64,000 bases of DNA from an uncultured bacterium (GTDB lineage: Bacteria > Planctomycetota > JAJSAM01 > JAJVHW01). The stretch covers positions 124,001-188,000 of the forward strand of contig CALKVK010000009.1 in assembly GCA_937996235.1 (NCBI GenBank). The letters are read 5' to 3'. Position numbers and translations under genes: made by a program. Under the pieces are notes generated by a model that saw nothing but the letters and a program-made list of their open reading frames with translations, did not search any database and was not told the origin of the DNA. Shown in pieces: positions 34,842 to 44,518 of this stretch (position 1 is the stretch's first letter; each line of letters opens with the position of its first letter).

Positions 34842-36955
34842 GCGCCCGGGTCCGCGTCCTGACCGCGGGCCGCGTCCGCGACCGCGAACGTGGCGCGTGT
34901 CGCCGCGACGGACTCCTCGAACGGCACCGGCGACGCGCCGCCCGCACGCAGCGCCGCGACGAACGCGCGCAGCTCCGCGCCGTGGCCCTTGTCCTGCGCG
35001 CCGCTCCACAGCCGCCGCGGCTTGCCCGGACCGAGCTCCGTCAGCTCGCGGAAGTCGTCCATCACGTAGCTGCGGCCCTCCCAGTGGAGGTCCAGGTGCT
35101 CCTTGGCGAGCGACGGCGCGCCGCCGCTCACGTAGTCGAGGCTCGCCGTCGAGCCGTCGCCGAAGCGCAGCAGGGCCGACACGCCGTCGTCGCCGACCGG
35201 AACCGCGCGGACGTGCACGACCGGCGCGCGCGCGAGGAACGCGAGCAGGTCGACGAAGTGGCAGACCTCGCCGAGGATGCGTCCGCCGCCGACCTCGGGG
35301 TCGAGAGTCCAGTGGCCGACGGGCATGCGACCTGCGCTGATGCGGTAGCGCGCGTGCCACGGCGACGTGCGCTGCGCGAGGCGCTCGTGCAGCGCGACGA
35401 CCGCAGGTGCGAAGCGGCGGTTGAAGCCGACGCACACGAGTCCGGGCCGCTCGGCGTGGGCGCGCACGACGTCGTCGAGCCCGTCGCGCGTGATCGCGAG
35501 AGGCTTCTCGATGAAGCAGGGGCGCCCCGCCCGGAGCGCCGCCGCGACGAGCTGCGCGTGCGAATCGTGGCGCGTCGCGACGACGACCGCGTCGACGTCG
35601 GCGTCGGCGAGCACGGCGTCCGCGTCGGCGGCCACGCGCGCGAACCCGAACGAGCGCGCGACGGCGTCGGCCGTGGCGCCGCCCGCCGTGGCGACGCTGG
35701 TGAACGACGCGCCCGCGGCGCGCAGCCCGGGCAGCAGCACGCCCGTCGCGAAGAGGCCCGCGCCGACCAGACCGATGCGGGCGTCCGACGCCGTCGCCGC
35801 AGCGGCGCGCGGCGGCGGCACAGCGAGCGGCCGCTCGGCGTCGTAGCGCAGCAGGATGCCGAGGAACGGCTCGGCGCTCTCGCCGGTGACCAGCTCGTAC
35901 GCGCGCTCGGCGTCGTCGATCGCGAACTCGTGCGTGAGCAGCCGGTCCATGCGCACCGCGCCGCGGGCGATGAGATCGAGCACCGCTCCGAGGTTGCGGC
36001 CCTCCGTCCAGCGCACGTACGCGTAGGGGTAGTCGAGACCCTTCTCCTCGTACTGCGTGTCGTAGCGGCCCGGGCCGTACGACGTGCTCATGCGCAGGGA
36101 CAGCTCGCGTTCGTAGAAGACGCGCCGGTCGAGCTCCATCCCGGTCGCGCCCACGAGCGTCACCGCACCGCCGCGGCGGCAGAGGCGCGCCGCGAGCGCG
36201 ACGGGCTCGCTCGAGTCCGACGCCGCGCACACGAGCGCGCCGTCCGCGCCGTGGCCGCCCGTCAGCCCCTGGACGACGGAGCCGGGGTCGTCGCCCGCGA
36301 GGGCGACCTCGGCGCCGAGCTCCCGCGCGAGCGCGGCGCGTGCAGGGTCCAGGTCGAGCGCGACGACACGCACGCCCGCGGCACGCAGGAACTGCACGGC
36401 GAGCTGTCCGAGCAGACCGAGTCCGATGACCACGGCGACCTCGCCGAGACGCAGGTCGGCGGTGCGCACGCCGTGGAGCGCGATCGCGCCGAGCGTCGCC
36501 GCGCACGCCTCGCGCGTGGCGAGTGCCGCGGGGACGCGCGCGACGAGATTGCGCGGCACCGCGATCAGCTCCGCGTGGTTCGCGTGACCGGCACCCGCAC
36601 ACGCGACGCGGTCGCCCGGCGCGAGGTCGGTCACGCCCTCGCCGACGGCGACCACGCGTCCGGCCGCGCTGTAGCCGAGCGGCACGTCGCCCGCGAGGCG
36701 GCCCGAGACCGTGCGGTACGTGGCGACGAGTCCCTCGCGCCTCAGCTTGTCGAGCATCTTGCGCACGAGGTCGGGGCGCGCGCGCGCCTTGCCGAGCAGC
36801 GACTTCGACGCGAGGTCGATGATCAGGCGCTCCGTGCCCGCGGAGATCAGCGACCACTCGGTGCGGACGAGCACGCCCCCGCGCGGCAGTGCCGGCGCGG
36901 GCACGTCCGCGACCCGCGTCCGTCCGCCGTTCGCCGCCTGCAGCACCTGCTTCAC
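34838..36955 (-). CDS. two-domain dehydrogenase: zinc-ADH-like plus Gfo/Idh/MocA
   Basis: A 705-residue fusion. Residues 1-360 resemble medium-chain alcohol dehydrogenases (GYSAAGRVVAVGEGV; NAD motif VIGLGLLGQLAVQFL). Residues 380-700 are a Gfo/Idh/MocA dehydrogenase (GLVGAGLFATGVLLPG; Lys in FIEKPLAI; GGGRILGEVCHFVDLL). Such bi-domain oxidoreductases are regular partners of heparinase-like genes in exopolysaccharide loci; their reaction is not established. GGAGGG 6-7 bases before GTG 36955 marks the start. It probably heads the sub-operon with the heparinase-like gene and glycosyltransferase. Confidence 0.82.
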   Translation of the reverse strand: MKQVLQAANGGRTRVADVPAPALPRGGVLVRTEWSLISAGTERLIIDLASKSLLGKARARPDLVRKMLDKLRREGLVATYRTVSGRLAGDVPLGYSAAGRVVAVGEGVTDLAPGDRVACAGAGHANHAELIAVPRNLVARVPAALATREACAATLGAIALHGVRTADLRLGEVAVVIGLGLLGQLAVQFLRAAGVRVVALDLDPARAALARELGAEVALAGDDPGSVVQGLTGGHGADGALVCAASDSSEPVALAARLCRRGGAVTLVGATGMELDRRVFYERELSLRMSTSYGPGRYDTQYEEKGLDYPYAYVRWTEGRNLGAVLDLIARGAVRMDRLLTHEFAIDDAERAYELVTGESAEPFLGILLRYDAERPLAVPPPRAAAATASDARIGLVGAGLFATGVLLPGLRAAGASFTSVATAGGATADAVARSFGFARVAADADAVLADADVDAVVVATRHDSHAQLVAAALRAGRPCFIEKPLAITRDGLDDVVRAHAERPGLVCVGFNRRFAPAVVALHERLAQRTSPWHARYRISAGRMPVGHWTLDPEVGGGRILGEVCHFVDLLAFLARAPVVHVRAVPVGDDGVSALLRFGDGSTASLDYVSGGAPSLAKEHLDLHWEGRSYVMDDFRELTELGPGKPRRLWSGAQDKGHGAELRAFVAALRAGGASPVPFEESVAATRATFAVADAARGQDADPGA

Positions 36956-37004
36956 GCCCGGCCCTCCGTCCGCGGCGGATCGTAGCCCGAGGCCGCGCGC
37001 GCGC

Positions 37005-40000
37005 TCAGTTCCCGCGGCTCGCCCGCAGCGCCTCGTCGAGCCGCGCGCGGATCTCCGCCTCCTGCGCGTCGAGACGACCGGTCCGCAGACGCACCTGGAA
37101 CGGGTCCGCGCGCGCACCCAGCTCGCTCTGCTCGCGCCGCAGCGCGTCGCGGGCGCGCGTGATCGTGTCGAGCGCGCGGCGCAGCGTCGCGAGCGCGTCG
37201 TCCGCGCGGCCGAGGCGCAGCTGCACCAGCGCGAGCGTGTCGGCGTACGGCGCGTGCCCGGGCGCCTCCTCGACCGCGCGCTGCGCGAGTTCGAGGGCCT
37301 GCGCGCACGTCGCCTCGTCGCTCGACAGCACGTACGCGAGGGCGTTGCGCGCCGTGTGGTGCTGCGGGGCGAGCTCCAGCACGCGCTCGAGCGCGCGCAC
37401 GACGACGCCGCGCTGCGGACCGTGCAGTTCCGGATCGCCGAGCGCCGCCGCGTCCACGAGGTGCGACTGCGCGACGAGGAACTGCAGGTTGACGTTCTCC
37501 GGGTTGTCCGCGAGTCCGCGCTCCGCGAGGTGCCGGGCGGGCGCCGTCGCGCCGCTCTCGACGCGCAGGAGCACCGCGAGCGACAGCGCGGGCGCGTACG
37601 GGTGCTCCACGTCGTCGGCGACGAGCGGCTCGAGGGTCGCGAGCGCGGCGGCGCCGTCGCCCGACTGGCTCTCGAGCGACGCGACGAGATAGCGCAGGTC
37701 GGGCTCGTCCGGGGCCGCGCGCAGCCGCTCGCGCGCGAACGCGAGCGCGCGCGGCACGTCGCCGATCCCGAAGCGCAGCGCGTCGACGCCGAGGCGCGCC
37801 GCCGCGCTCATCGCGGGAGCGAGATCGAGGGCCCGGCCGGCCTCCGCGACCGTGCCCTCGTGTTCGCCTGCCCGCGCGTGGAGCATCGCGCGCATCAGGT
37901 GGTAGAGGCCGTCGCGCGGGTGCGCGGCGATGGCGCCGTCGATCTCGCCGACCGCCGCCGGAACGCGACCGTCGGACACCAGCACGTGCAGGAGCGGGGC
38001 GAGGGACGCGGGCTCGTCGGGTGCCGCCTCGCGCGCGCGCCGCGCCGCCTTCTCGGCCGCCTCCACGCGCCGCAGCGCCAGCTCCGACGCGCTGAGCGCG
38101 CCCCACGCCGTCCAGTCGGCCGCGTCGGCGTCGAGGACGCGCTGCAGTTCGCGCACGGCGTCCTCGTGCGCGCCGCGCCGCGCGAGCGCCGCCGCGAGCA
38201 TCCGGCGCGCGACGAGATCGTCGGGCGTGCGCCGCAGCATCGCGCGCACCTCCGACTCGCCGAGCTCGGTCTCGCCCGTGAAGCTGAGCAGGTCGGCCAG
38301 CGCGGCCCGCGGCTCGCGCGCGTCGGGGTCGAGATCGACGGCGCCGCGCAGCGTCGCGGTCGCCTCGCGCAGCCGCCCGCGCCGCGCGAGGTCGCGCGCG
38401 AGCGCGTAGCGCGTCCGCGCGAGGAGGTCGCGCACGTCGGCGCTCGCCGGCGCGAGGCGCGCGGCCGTCTCGAGCGCCGTCAGCGCACCGCGCAGGTCGC
38501 CTGCGCGCGCGCGCACGCTGCCGAGCGCGAACTGCAGGTCGGCGTCGTCCGCGAGCTCCGCGGCGCAGGCCTCGAAGCGCTCCTGCGCGAGACGCAGGTC
38601 GCCCTGCAGCGCCGCGAGCTTGCCCTCGGCGTAGCGCACGAGCGCATGCCCCTCGCCCCCGGCGACGCGCATCCGCGCCACCTGCTCGACGAGCTCGGGC
38701 GTTACGTCGCCGCGGCCGACCCAGAGATCGACGAGCGCGCGCCGGAGCTCGAGCGAGTCGGGTGCGACGAGGATCGCCGCCTGATAGGTGCGCTCCGCGC
38801 CCGCGACGTCGCCGGTCGCCTGCTGGAAGCGGCCGAGCTGGAGGCGCGCCCGCGCGTCGTTCGGCAGGCGGCCGACGAGGGCGTCGAGAGTGCCCCGCGC
38901 GCGGTCGTTCTCGCCGGCGCGTGAGTACGCGGCGGCCCGCGCCTCGGCGACCGTGCGCAGCGCGGCCGCCTGCGCGTCGGCGTCGGCGAGCGTCTCCGCG
39001 ACGCGCTCGGCCGCGGCGAAGCGCGACTCGGCCTCGGCGGCGCGGCCTTCTTCCGCGAGCAGCAGCGCCTGCGCGACCACGTGCGCGACGTCCCGCGGCT
39101 GCAACGCCTCGAGCCGGCGGAGCGCGTCGAGCGCGGCGTCGGTCTCGCCGGCGAGTCGCGCCGCGCGCACGACCGCGCGCAGCGGCGCCGGGTCGGAGCC
39201 GAGTCCCGCGGCGGCACGCCGCGCCTCCGCCAGCGCGCGCTGTCCGGCGCCGAGTCCGAGGTACGCCTCGGCGAGGAGCAGCCGCAGGCGCGGGCGATCG
39301 CTCGGCAGCGCGGCCACGATGCGCTCCAGCTCCGCCGCGGCCTCGTCGTACGCGCCCGCCTGGAGGTCCGCGTACGCGAGCACCACGTGCGCCTCGAACA
39401 GCAGCGGGTCACCGTCGATCGCGCGGCGCAGCAGCGGCCTCGCCTCGGCGACCGCCGCCGGCGCGGAGTGGCCGCGGACGAGGACGGCGCGCGCCCGTGC
39501 GAGCAGCGCCTCCGGGTCGTCGGGCTGGCGCGCGAGGAGCTCGTCCGCGAGCCGCTCGAGCTCGGTGACGGCCTCGAGGGACGGCTCCGGTCCACCGAGC
39601 GCGAACTCCGCCGCCACCGCCGCGCGCCGCAGGCGCAGGTCGGTCCGGTCGGGTGCGAGCTCGAGCGCGAGGTCGTACGCGCCGCGTGCGCCGGCGAGGT
39701 CGCCGCGGGCGCGCCGCAGGTCGCCGAGGAGCGCTCGGGCCTGCACGGTCGCGGGAACGTCCTCGCCGGCGCGCAGGACCTGCTCCGCCTGATCGGTCTG
39801 CCCCGCCTGCTGCAGCGTCCGCGCGTAGGCGAGGCGCAGCGCCAGCACCTCCGGGTGCGCGGCGACGCCGCGCGCGAGCACCGACAGCGCGCGGTCGCGC
39901 GCCCCGCGGGCGAGCCAGAGGTCGGAAGCGGCCAGGAACGCGTCGGCGGCGGGCCTGACCGCGTCGGCGAACGCCGCGTCGAGCTCCTGATCGGCCTGGG

Positions 40001-40880
40001 CGGCGGCCCCGCTCGCCGCGTAGACCTGCGCGCGCAGAACGCGCAGCCCGGCGCGCGCCGCCGCGTCCGTCGTCGCGGCGAGCGCCTCGTCGACCGCCGC
40101 GAGCGCCTGCGGCGACTCGCCGCGCGCGAGGAGCGCGAGCGGCCGCAGCGCGAGCAGCTCCGGCCGCTCCTCGGGCGTCGCGCGCCGCAGCGCCTCGTCG
40201 GTGATCTCGAGCGCGAGCCGGTACGCCTCGGTCTCGCGGCGCCGCTCGGACGCGGGCGACTGGCTGAACGGCGCGCGGAGTCCGTACTGACGCGCGAGCT
40301 GCAGCGCCGCTCGGGCCCGGGCCGCGGGCGCGTCGTCGGCGTCGTCGACGGCGCGGCGCAGGTGCGCGAGCGCCGCGTTGCGTTCGCCCTGGTCGAGCAG
40401 GAGCTGGGCCAGGCGCGCGCGTGCGCCCGGCGGATCGGGCGGCCGCGCGACGACGTACCCGAGCTCGCGCACGGCCGTCGTGCTGTCGCCCGCCTGCAGC
40501 GCCCGCTCGGCGAGCAGCATGTGCGCCGCGTCGAGGTCGGGCGCGGCCGCCGCCGCGGCCGCCACCGCGCGCCAGCCCTCGTCGTCGCGCCCGAGGCGCA
40601 GCAGCGCCAGCCCGAGGTCGAGCCGCGCGACCTGATCGCCCGGCCGCAGCTCGAGCAGCCGGCGGTAGAGCTCCGCCGATTCCGCGAAGCGACCGGCCTC
40701 GAAGTGCACGAGCGCGTCCTCGTGGAGGCGCCGGACCTGGCGGTCCCCGCGCTCGTCGGCTTGGCGCCGGATCACGCGCAGCGCCGTCGCGAACGAGAGC
40801 AGCACGAGGACGACGAGCACGAGCACGCGCGCGCGCCGCCCGAACCACGCCCCGCGCCGACGGCGCGCGGCGCCGCTCAC
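37005..40880 (-). CDS. giant membrane-anchored TPR protein (PrsT-like)
   Basis: A 1291-residue protein. One hydrophobic anchor near residues 15-33 (VLVLVVLVLLSFATALRV) is followed by tetratricopeptide repeats almost to the C-terminus, seen as recurring A-x2-LG/A-x3-Y and P-x-D/N spacings. TPR arrays are protein-binding scaffolds; exosortase loci often encode one (PrsT in other bacteria), thought to organise export or sorting. It is directly coupled (GTGA) to the exosortase-associated EpsI gene, which supports that role. A longer frame to 41708 overlaps EpsI and is rejected. Confidence 0.83.
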   Translation of the reverse strand: MSGAARRRRGAWFGRRARVLVLVVLVLLSFATALRVIRRQADERGDRQVRRLHEDALVHFEAGRFAESAELYRRLLELRPGDQVARLDLGLALLRLGRDDEGWRAVAAAAAAAPDLDAAHMLLAERALQAGDSTTAVRELGYVVARPPDPPGARARLAQLLLDQGERNAALAHLRRAVDDADDAPAARARAALQLARQYGLRAPFSQSPASERRRETEAYRLALEITDEALRRATPEERPELLALRPLALLARGESPQALAAVDEALAATTDAAARAGLRVLRAQVYAASGAAAQADQELDAAFADAVRPAADAFLAASDLWLARGARDRALSVLARGVAAHPEVLALRLAYARTLQQAGQTDQAEQVLRAGEDVPATVQARALLGDLRRARGDLAGARGAYDLALELAPDRTDLRLRRAAVAAEFALGGPEPSLEAVTELERLADELLARQPDDPEALLARARAVLVRGHSAPAAVAEARPLLRRAIDGDPLLFEAHVVLAYADLQAGAYDEAAAELERIVAALPSDRPRLRLLLAEAYLGLGAGQRALAEARRAAAGLGSDPAPLRAVVRAARLAGETDAALDALRRLEALQPRDVAHVVAQALLLAEEGRAAEAESRFAAAERVAETLADADAQAAALRTVAEARAAAYSRAGENDRARGTLDALVGRLPNDARARLQLGRFQQATGDVAGAERTYQAAILVAPDSLELRRALVDLWVGRGDVTPELVEQVARMRVAGGEGHALVRYAEGKLAALQGDLRLAQERFEACAAELADDADLQFALGSVRARAGDLRGALTALETAARLAPASADVRDLLARTRYALARDLARRGRLREATATLRGAVDLDPDAREPRAALADLLSFTGETELGESEVRAMLRRTPDDLVARRMLAAALARRGAHEDAVRELQRVLDADAADWTAWGALSASELALRRVEAAEKAARRAREAAPDEPASLAPLLHVLVSDGRVPAAVGEIDGAIAAHPRDGLYHLMRAMLHARAGEHEGTVAEAGRALDLAPAMSAAARLGVDALRFGIGDVPRALAFARERLRAAPDEPDLRYLVASLESQSGDGAAALATLEPLVADDVEHPYAPALSLAVLLRVESGATAPARHLAERGLADNPENVNLQFLVAQSHLVDAAALGDPELHGPQRGVVVRALERVLELAPQHHTARNALAYVLSSDEATCAQALELAQRAVEEAPGHAPYADTLALVQLRLGRADDALATLRRALDTITRARDALRREQSELGARADPFQVRLRTGRLDAQEAEIRARLDEALRASRGN

Positions 40881-41554
40881 GGGACCGCCCGCAGCAGTGC
40901 CGTCCCGAACGTCTGCAGGAAGCGCGTCTGCGCCGCGACGGCCGCGTTCTCGTCGCCGTCCACGCGCGCGACGATCTGCACCTGCACGAAGGTCCCCGGC
41001 GAGTCGTCGAAGTGCGGCGTCAGGCGCTCCGCGAGCGTCCAGAGCGGCTTGTTGCGCGGGCTCTGGTCGAGGAGCTCGTCGTCCACGCGGAAGAAGGTCA
41101 GCACGAAGATGCGCTCGCCCGGGCGCCGGAAGTCGTAGCGGCACGTCGGCACCTGGCGTGCGGCGTCGTGCAGCGTCACCTCCTCGAACGTCTCCTTCGC
41201 GAGCTCCCAGCCCGCCGCCGGGTAGCACACGCTCGCGTTGTGGTAGTACGTCGCGAGGCCGCGCTCGCGGTTGCCGTGGTACGCCATGTAGAGCAGCACC
41301 TGCTCGCCGCGGGGTCCCGCGTAGAGCCGCGAGACGTAGTCGTCGACCTTCGTGATCTGACGCTCGTACTCGCGCAGCTCGTCTTCCTTGACCAGGCGCC
41401 AGCCGCCGAGCTCCGTCGGCACGGCCTCGCGCAGCGTGTGCGGCAGGCGCACGGTGCCCGTCGCGCGGCCGCCCCCGTGGCCCACGAGGTAGGAGACCGG
41501 CAGCGCCGCGCCGAGGAGCACGCAGACGGCGAGGAGCGCGCCGCGCGGCGTCAC
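40877..41554 (-). CDS. EpsI-family exosortase-associated protein
   Basis: A 225-residue protein with an N-terminal hydrophobic signal/anchor (ALLAVCVLLGAALPVSYLVG). The body matches the EpsI pattern: LGGWRLVKEDEL, repeated basic/aromatic positions, then VLLYMAYHGNRERGLATYYH and NASVCYPAAGWE. EpsI proteins accompany or are fused to exosortases in EPS loci; their biochemical role is unknown. Here the exosortase is separate, with a glycosyltransferase between. GTG 41554 overlaps the glycosyltransferase stop by 4 bases. Confidence 0.85.
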   Translation of the reverse strand: MTPRGALLAVCVLLGAALPVSYLVGHGGGRATGTVRLPHTLREAVPTELGGWRLVKEDELREYERQITKVDDYVSRLYAGPRGEQVLLYMAYHGNRERGLATYYHNASVCYPAAGWELAKETFEEVTLHDAARQVPTCRYDFRRPGERIFVLTFFRVDDELLDQSPRNKPLWTLAERLTPHFDDSPGTFVQVQIVARVDGDENAAVAAQTRFLQTFGTALLRAVP

Positions 41555-42732
41555 GCGGGACCTCCCGCGGCCAGCCGCACGGCAGCGACGAAGCCCTCGA
41601 CGCTCGGGCCGTAGCCCCACCCGGCGACGTGGGCGCGCGCCTCGGCCCCCATGCGGCGGCGCGCGTCGGCGTCGTCGGCGACGGCCGAGAGCGCGTCGGC
41701 GAGAGCACGTGCGTCGCCCGCGGCGAAGGCGTGGCCGGTGCGCCCCGGCACGAGCAGGTCCGCTGCGGCGCCGACGCGGTCGGAGAGCACGACCGGCAGC
41801 CCCGCCGCCATCGCCTCGTTCACGACGACGCCCCACGGCTCGTGCCACGACGGCAGCACGAACAGGTCGGACGCCGCCCAGACGTCGGGCAGCTCGTCGG
41901 GGCGCCGCGGGCCGGCGAACACGATCTGGCGGATGCTAGGGTTCGCGGCCCGCGCGCGCAGGCTTTCGGAGAGGACGCCGTCGCCCACGACGAGCGTGTG
42001 CACGCGCGATCCGCGCTCCTCGAGCAGGCGCTGCGCAGCGACGAGCGTCTCGACGCCCTTCGCGCCGATCAGGCGGCCGACGAACACGGCGAGCGGCACG
42101 TCCGCGGGGATGCCCAGCGCCGCGCGGACCGCTGCGCGCCGCGGACGTGCGGCGTCGACGGCCGCGGCGAGCGCGTCGACGTCCGGCGTGTTGGCGAAGC
42201 GGCGGACGCGCTCCGTGCGCGCGCCGTGGCGAACGAGGTACGCGGCGGAGAGCGAGCCGGTCGCGAGCCAGGCGGACGCGCCGCCGACGACGGGGCGCAG
42301 CACGACGCGCTTCACGCTGCGCAGCCACAGCGGCCGCGGCGAGAGCTCGTTCGTCTCGCTGAAGAGCACGTACGGGATGCCGCGGGTCCGGCACGTCCAC
42401 ACCGCCGCGAGCGTCGACGGCATCGACCAGCCGGGCAGCACGACCACGTCGAAGCGGCCCTCGCGCAGCCGTCGCCCGATCCCGGGGTTCCAGTGGAAGT
42501 AGAGCGACCTCCGGCGCCGGAGGTGCCACGCGCGGCCCGGCAGGAACTCCTCGTGCGGCAGGTCGCCTTCGACGCGCGCGATGTCCCAGTCGCGGTCCGA
42601 CTCGGTGCGCGTGTAGTAGAGGACGCGGAGGTCGAGGTCGGGCCGCGCGGCGAGCCGCGCGAACAGCGGACGCCGGTAGGGCGTCGGGAGCTCCGACAGC
42701 ACCGCCACCCGCAGGCGCTGCGTGTCACCCAT
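41551..42732 (-). CDS. glycosyltransferase family 4
   Basis: A 393-residue GT-B transferase. It opens VAVLSELPTPYRRPLFARL, and its donor domain carries AVFVGRLIGAKGVETLV and SWHEPWGVVVNEAMAAGLP, the E-x7-E retaining GT4 signature. It should transfer a sugar from a nucleotide donor to the growing lipid-linked unit on the cytoplasmic side. It lies between exosortase (8-base overlap) and EpsI, so it is part of the sorting/EPS operon. Sugar specificity cannot be told. Confidence 0.88.
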   Translation of the reverse strand: MGDTQRLRVAVLSELPTPYRRPLFARLAARPDLDLRVLYYTRTESDRDWDIARVEGDLPHEEFLPGRAWHLRRRRSLYFHWNPGIGRRLREGRFDVVVLPGWSMPSTLAAVWTCRTRGIPYVLFSETNELSPRPLWLRSVKRVVLRPVVGGASAWLATGSLSAAYLVRHGARTERVRRFANTPDVDALAAAVDAARPRRAAVRAALGIPADVPLAVFVGRLIGAKGVETLVAAQRLLEERGSRVHTLVVGDGVLSESLRARAANPSIRQIVFAGPRRPDELPDVWAASDLFVLPSWHEPWGVVVNEAMAAGLPVVLSDRVGAAADLLVPGRTGHAFAAGDARALADALSAVADDADARRRMGAEARAHVAGWGYGPSVEGFVAAVRLAAGGPA

Positions 42733-43675
42733 CGGCGTGCGCTGCGCCGCGCACGTCGTCGGGGCGCAGGCACCAGTCGGTCAGCAGGAACAGCGCGAGG
42801 CCGATGACGAACACGATCATGCCCGCCGTCTGGTGCGAGACGCCGGTCGCGTAGCTCGGGTCGACCTTGTACGCGAGCACGCCGGTCGCGGTGACGCGCA
42901 CGGCGTTCGCCAGCAGGGCGATCGGCACGGTCGACACCACCAGCACGACGCGCAGCCATGCGGGACGCGGCACGAACGCGACCCAGGCGACGCCGAGCGC
43001 TCCCAGCGCGTAGAGGCTGTGCGCGCCCGAACACTGCTCCTCGACGAGCAGCTTCAGCCCGGGGAGCTGGATCACGTTCCCCTGGCGCACCACCGCCCAC
43101 CCGAACGCGTCGAAGCTGCCCTCGGCGATGACGGCGGCCGTGCGCTGCAGCGGCTGGGTCAGCCGCTCGTCCCACGTCCGCGGGAGCGGGATCGTGAGCA
43201 GCAGGTACCCGAGCGGGAACGCGAGCGCGCGCAGCCAGCGCGTCCCGAGCACCGCGGCCACGAGGGCCGGCAGCGCGAGGAGCAGCGCCAGGTGCTGCGC
43301 GAAGTTGGCTCCGAGCGCGCGCCCGTAGAGGAACGCGAGGACGGCGACCGCGAAGGCGACGACGCCGCCCCGCGACGGCGCCGTCGGCGTGGCGCACAGA
43401 CGCTCCCAGCGGTCCCAGACCCAGAGGCCCGAGACGACGGGCAGGAGCAGGCAGTGCGAGTAGCGCGGGTCGTCCCAGTACTGGCGCCCGCGGATCTCGA
43501 GGATCGGGGCGAAGAGGACGACCAGGAGCACCAGGGCGGAGAGCGCCCAGACGCGCTCGCGGCGCGCGAGGAGCGTCACGTCGGCTGCGGCCGCGGCGGA
43601 CGGAGCCGTGCTCGTCACACCGCCTTCGGGCGCGTCGTCCCGCCCCGCTCCAGGCGAGCGAGCGCTGTCGGTCAT
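42725..43675 (-). CDS. xrt: exosortase (XrtA/EpsH family)
   Basis: A 316-residue inner-membrane protein with about eight helices. The three catalytic positions are present: C215 in EEQCSGAHSL, R260 in LLANAVRV, and H281 in VSHQTAGM. Exosortases are sortase-analogous transpeptidases that recognise C-terminal PEP-CTERM signals. The gene follows a PEP-CTERM gene by 8 bases and overlaps a glycosyltransferase. Together with EpsI, Wza, Wzz, the ExeA-like ATPase and the CapB kinase it defines an EPS-type exosortase locus. Subfamily (XrtA or other) is not decided. Confidence 0.92.
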   Translation of the reverse strand: MTDSARSPGAGRDDAPEGGVTSTAPSAAAAADVTLLARRERVWALSALVLLVVLFAPILEIRGRQYWDDPRYSHCLLLPVVSGLWVWDRWERLCATPTAPSRGGVVAFAVAVLAFLYGRALGANFAQHLALLLALPALVAAVLGTRWLRALAFPLGYLLLTIPLPRTWDERLTQPLQRTAAVIAEGSFDAFGWAVVRQGNVIQLPGLKLLVEEQCSGAHSLYALGALGVAWVAFVPRPAWLRVVLVVSTVPIALLANAVRVTATGVLAYKVDPSYATGVSHQTAGMIVFVIGLALFLLTDWCLRPDDVRGAAHADG

Positions 43676-43683
43676 CGGCCTCT

Positions 43684-44409
43684 TCAGGCCGAGGGCGACT
43701 GCGCCTTCGCGGCGGCCGCGCGGCGGCGCCGGCGGACGAGGCCGACGAGTCCCAGGGCTCCCACGCCGAACAGGGCCAGCGTGCCGGGCTCGGGGTTCGC
43801 GACGGCGTTGATGCCGAACGACGTCCCGACGCCCGTGAAGCTGAACGTGATGCGCACCACGTCGACCAGGTCACGCTGGTCGGCCGGGATGTTGATCTCC
43901 GGGATGTCGATCAGCAGGAGGCCGTTCGCGTCGGCGGCCGTCAGCACCTGGTTGATGCCGAAGCCGAGGCTGAACAGCGGCGAGCCGAACTCGGAGAACT
44001 GCACCTGCTGCAGCACGATCGCACCGCCCGCGCCGACGTTCACGCTCCCCATCTGGATGACGAGGTCGTAGTCGCCGTCGCCGTTGGCGAACGAGTACTG
44101 GAAGCCCTGCCCGCCGGGGCCGGCGAAGTTGTAGTTGAAGTCGAGCGCGGCGGTCTGGGGGATGATCGGGTTCGCCGTCGGCGCCGCGATCAGGATGCGG
44201 TCGGTACCCGGCGCCGCGAACCCGCTCGGCAGGTTCTGCGTGCCGAAGGCCGCCGCGGTGGCGCCGTTGAACGTCACGGCGGACGACGAGACGGCGCCCA
44301 CGGCCGTGGCGGAGTTCGCGAAGTCGAGACCCGCCATCGCAGGCTCGGCGGCGGCGGCGACCGCAACGAGCGCCGCACACGCGATCAGGCTCCGGAAACG
44401 ACGGTGCAT
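43684..44409 (-). CDS. PEP-CTERM sorting-domain protein
   Basis: A 241-residue exported protein. It has a Sec signal (ACAALVAVAAAAEPAMA, cleavage about residue 26), a Gly/Ala/Asn-rich beta-type body with few Cys or Lys, and a C-terminal PEP-CTERM signal: PEP at 206-208, a hydrophobic stretch GTLALFGVGALGLVGLV, then five Arg (226-230). It is the expected substrate of the exosortase 8 bases downstream. AGGGGAG stands 9 bases before ATG 44409. The body has no recognised domain; a matrix or surface role is inferred. Confidence 0.9.
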   Translation of the reverse strand: MHRRFRSLIACAALVAVAAAAEPAMAGLDFANSATAVGAVSSSAVTFNGATAAAFGTQNLPSGFAAPGTDRILIAAPTANPIIPQTAALDFNYNFAGPGGQGFQYSFANGDGDYDLVIQMGSVNVGAGGAIVLQQVQFSEFGSPLFSLGFGINQVLTAADANGLLLIDIPEINIPADQRDLVDVVRITFSFTGVGTSFGINAVANPEPGTLALFGVGALGLVGLVRRRRRAAAAKAQSPSA

Positions 44410-44518
44410 CGTCTCGATCTCCCCTGGGGGCGCCGGGCTCGCCGACGCTGGCGGAAGGGTACAACCAGCCTGGCGGAGGCTGTGTAAAAAAGCTCATCGG
44501 ACCGGAGCGGCCCGAACT
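44410..44518 (-). promoter_or_regulatory. spacer with A/T tract before the PEP-CTERM/exosortase genes
   Basis: This 109-base gap holds one of the few A/T tracts in the locus (T6 at 44486-44491 on the minus strand) and a 6-bp hairpin at 44466-44482. It is a plausible promoter region for the PEP-CTERM and exosortase genes, but I see no convincing -35/-10 or sigma-54 pair. Confidence 0.25.

Noticed and set aside
44466..44491. Hairpin next to an A/T tract read as an intrinsic terminator
   Set aside because: For minus-strand transcripts the T-tract comes before the hairpin, the wrong order; on the plus strand the hairpin is followed by A, not U.
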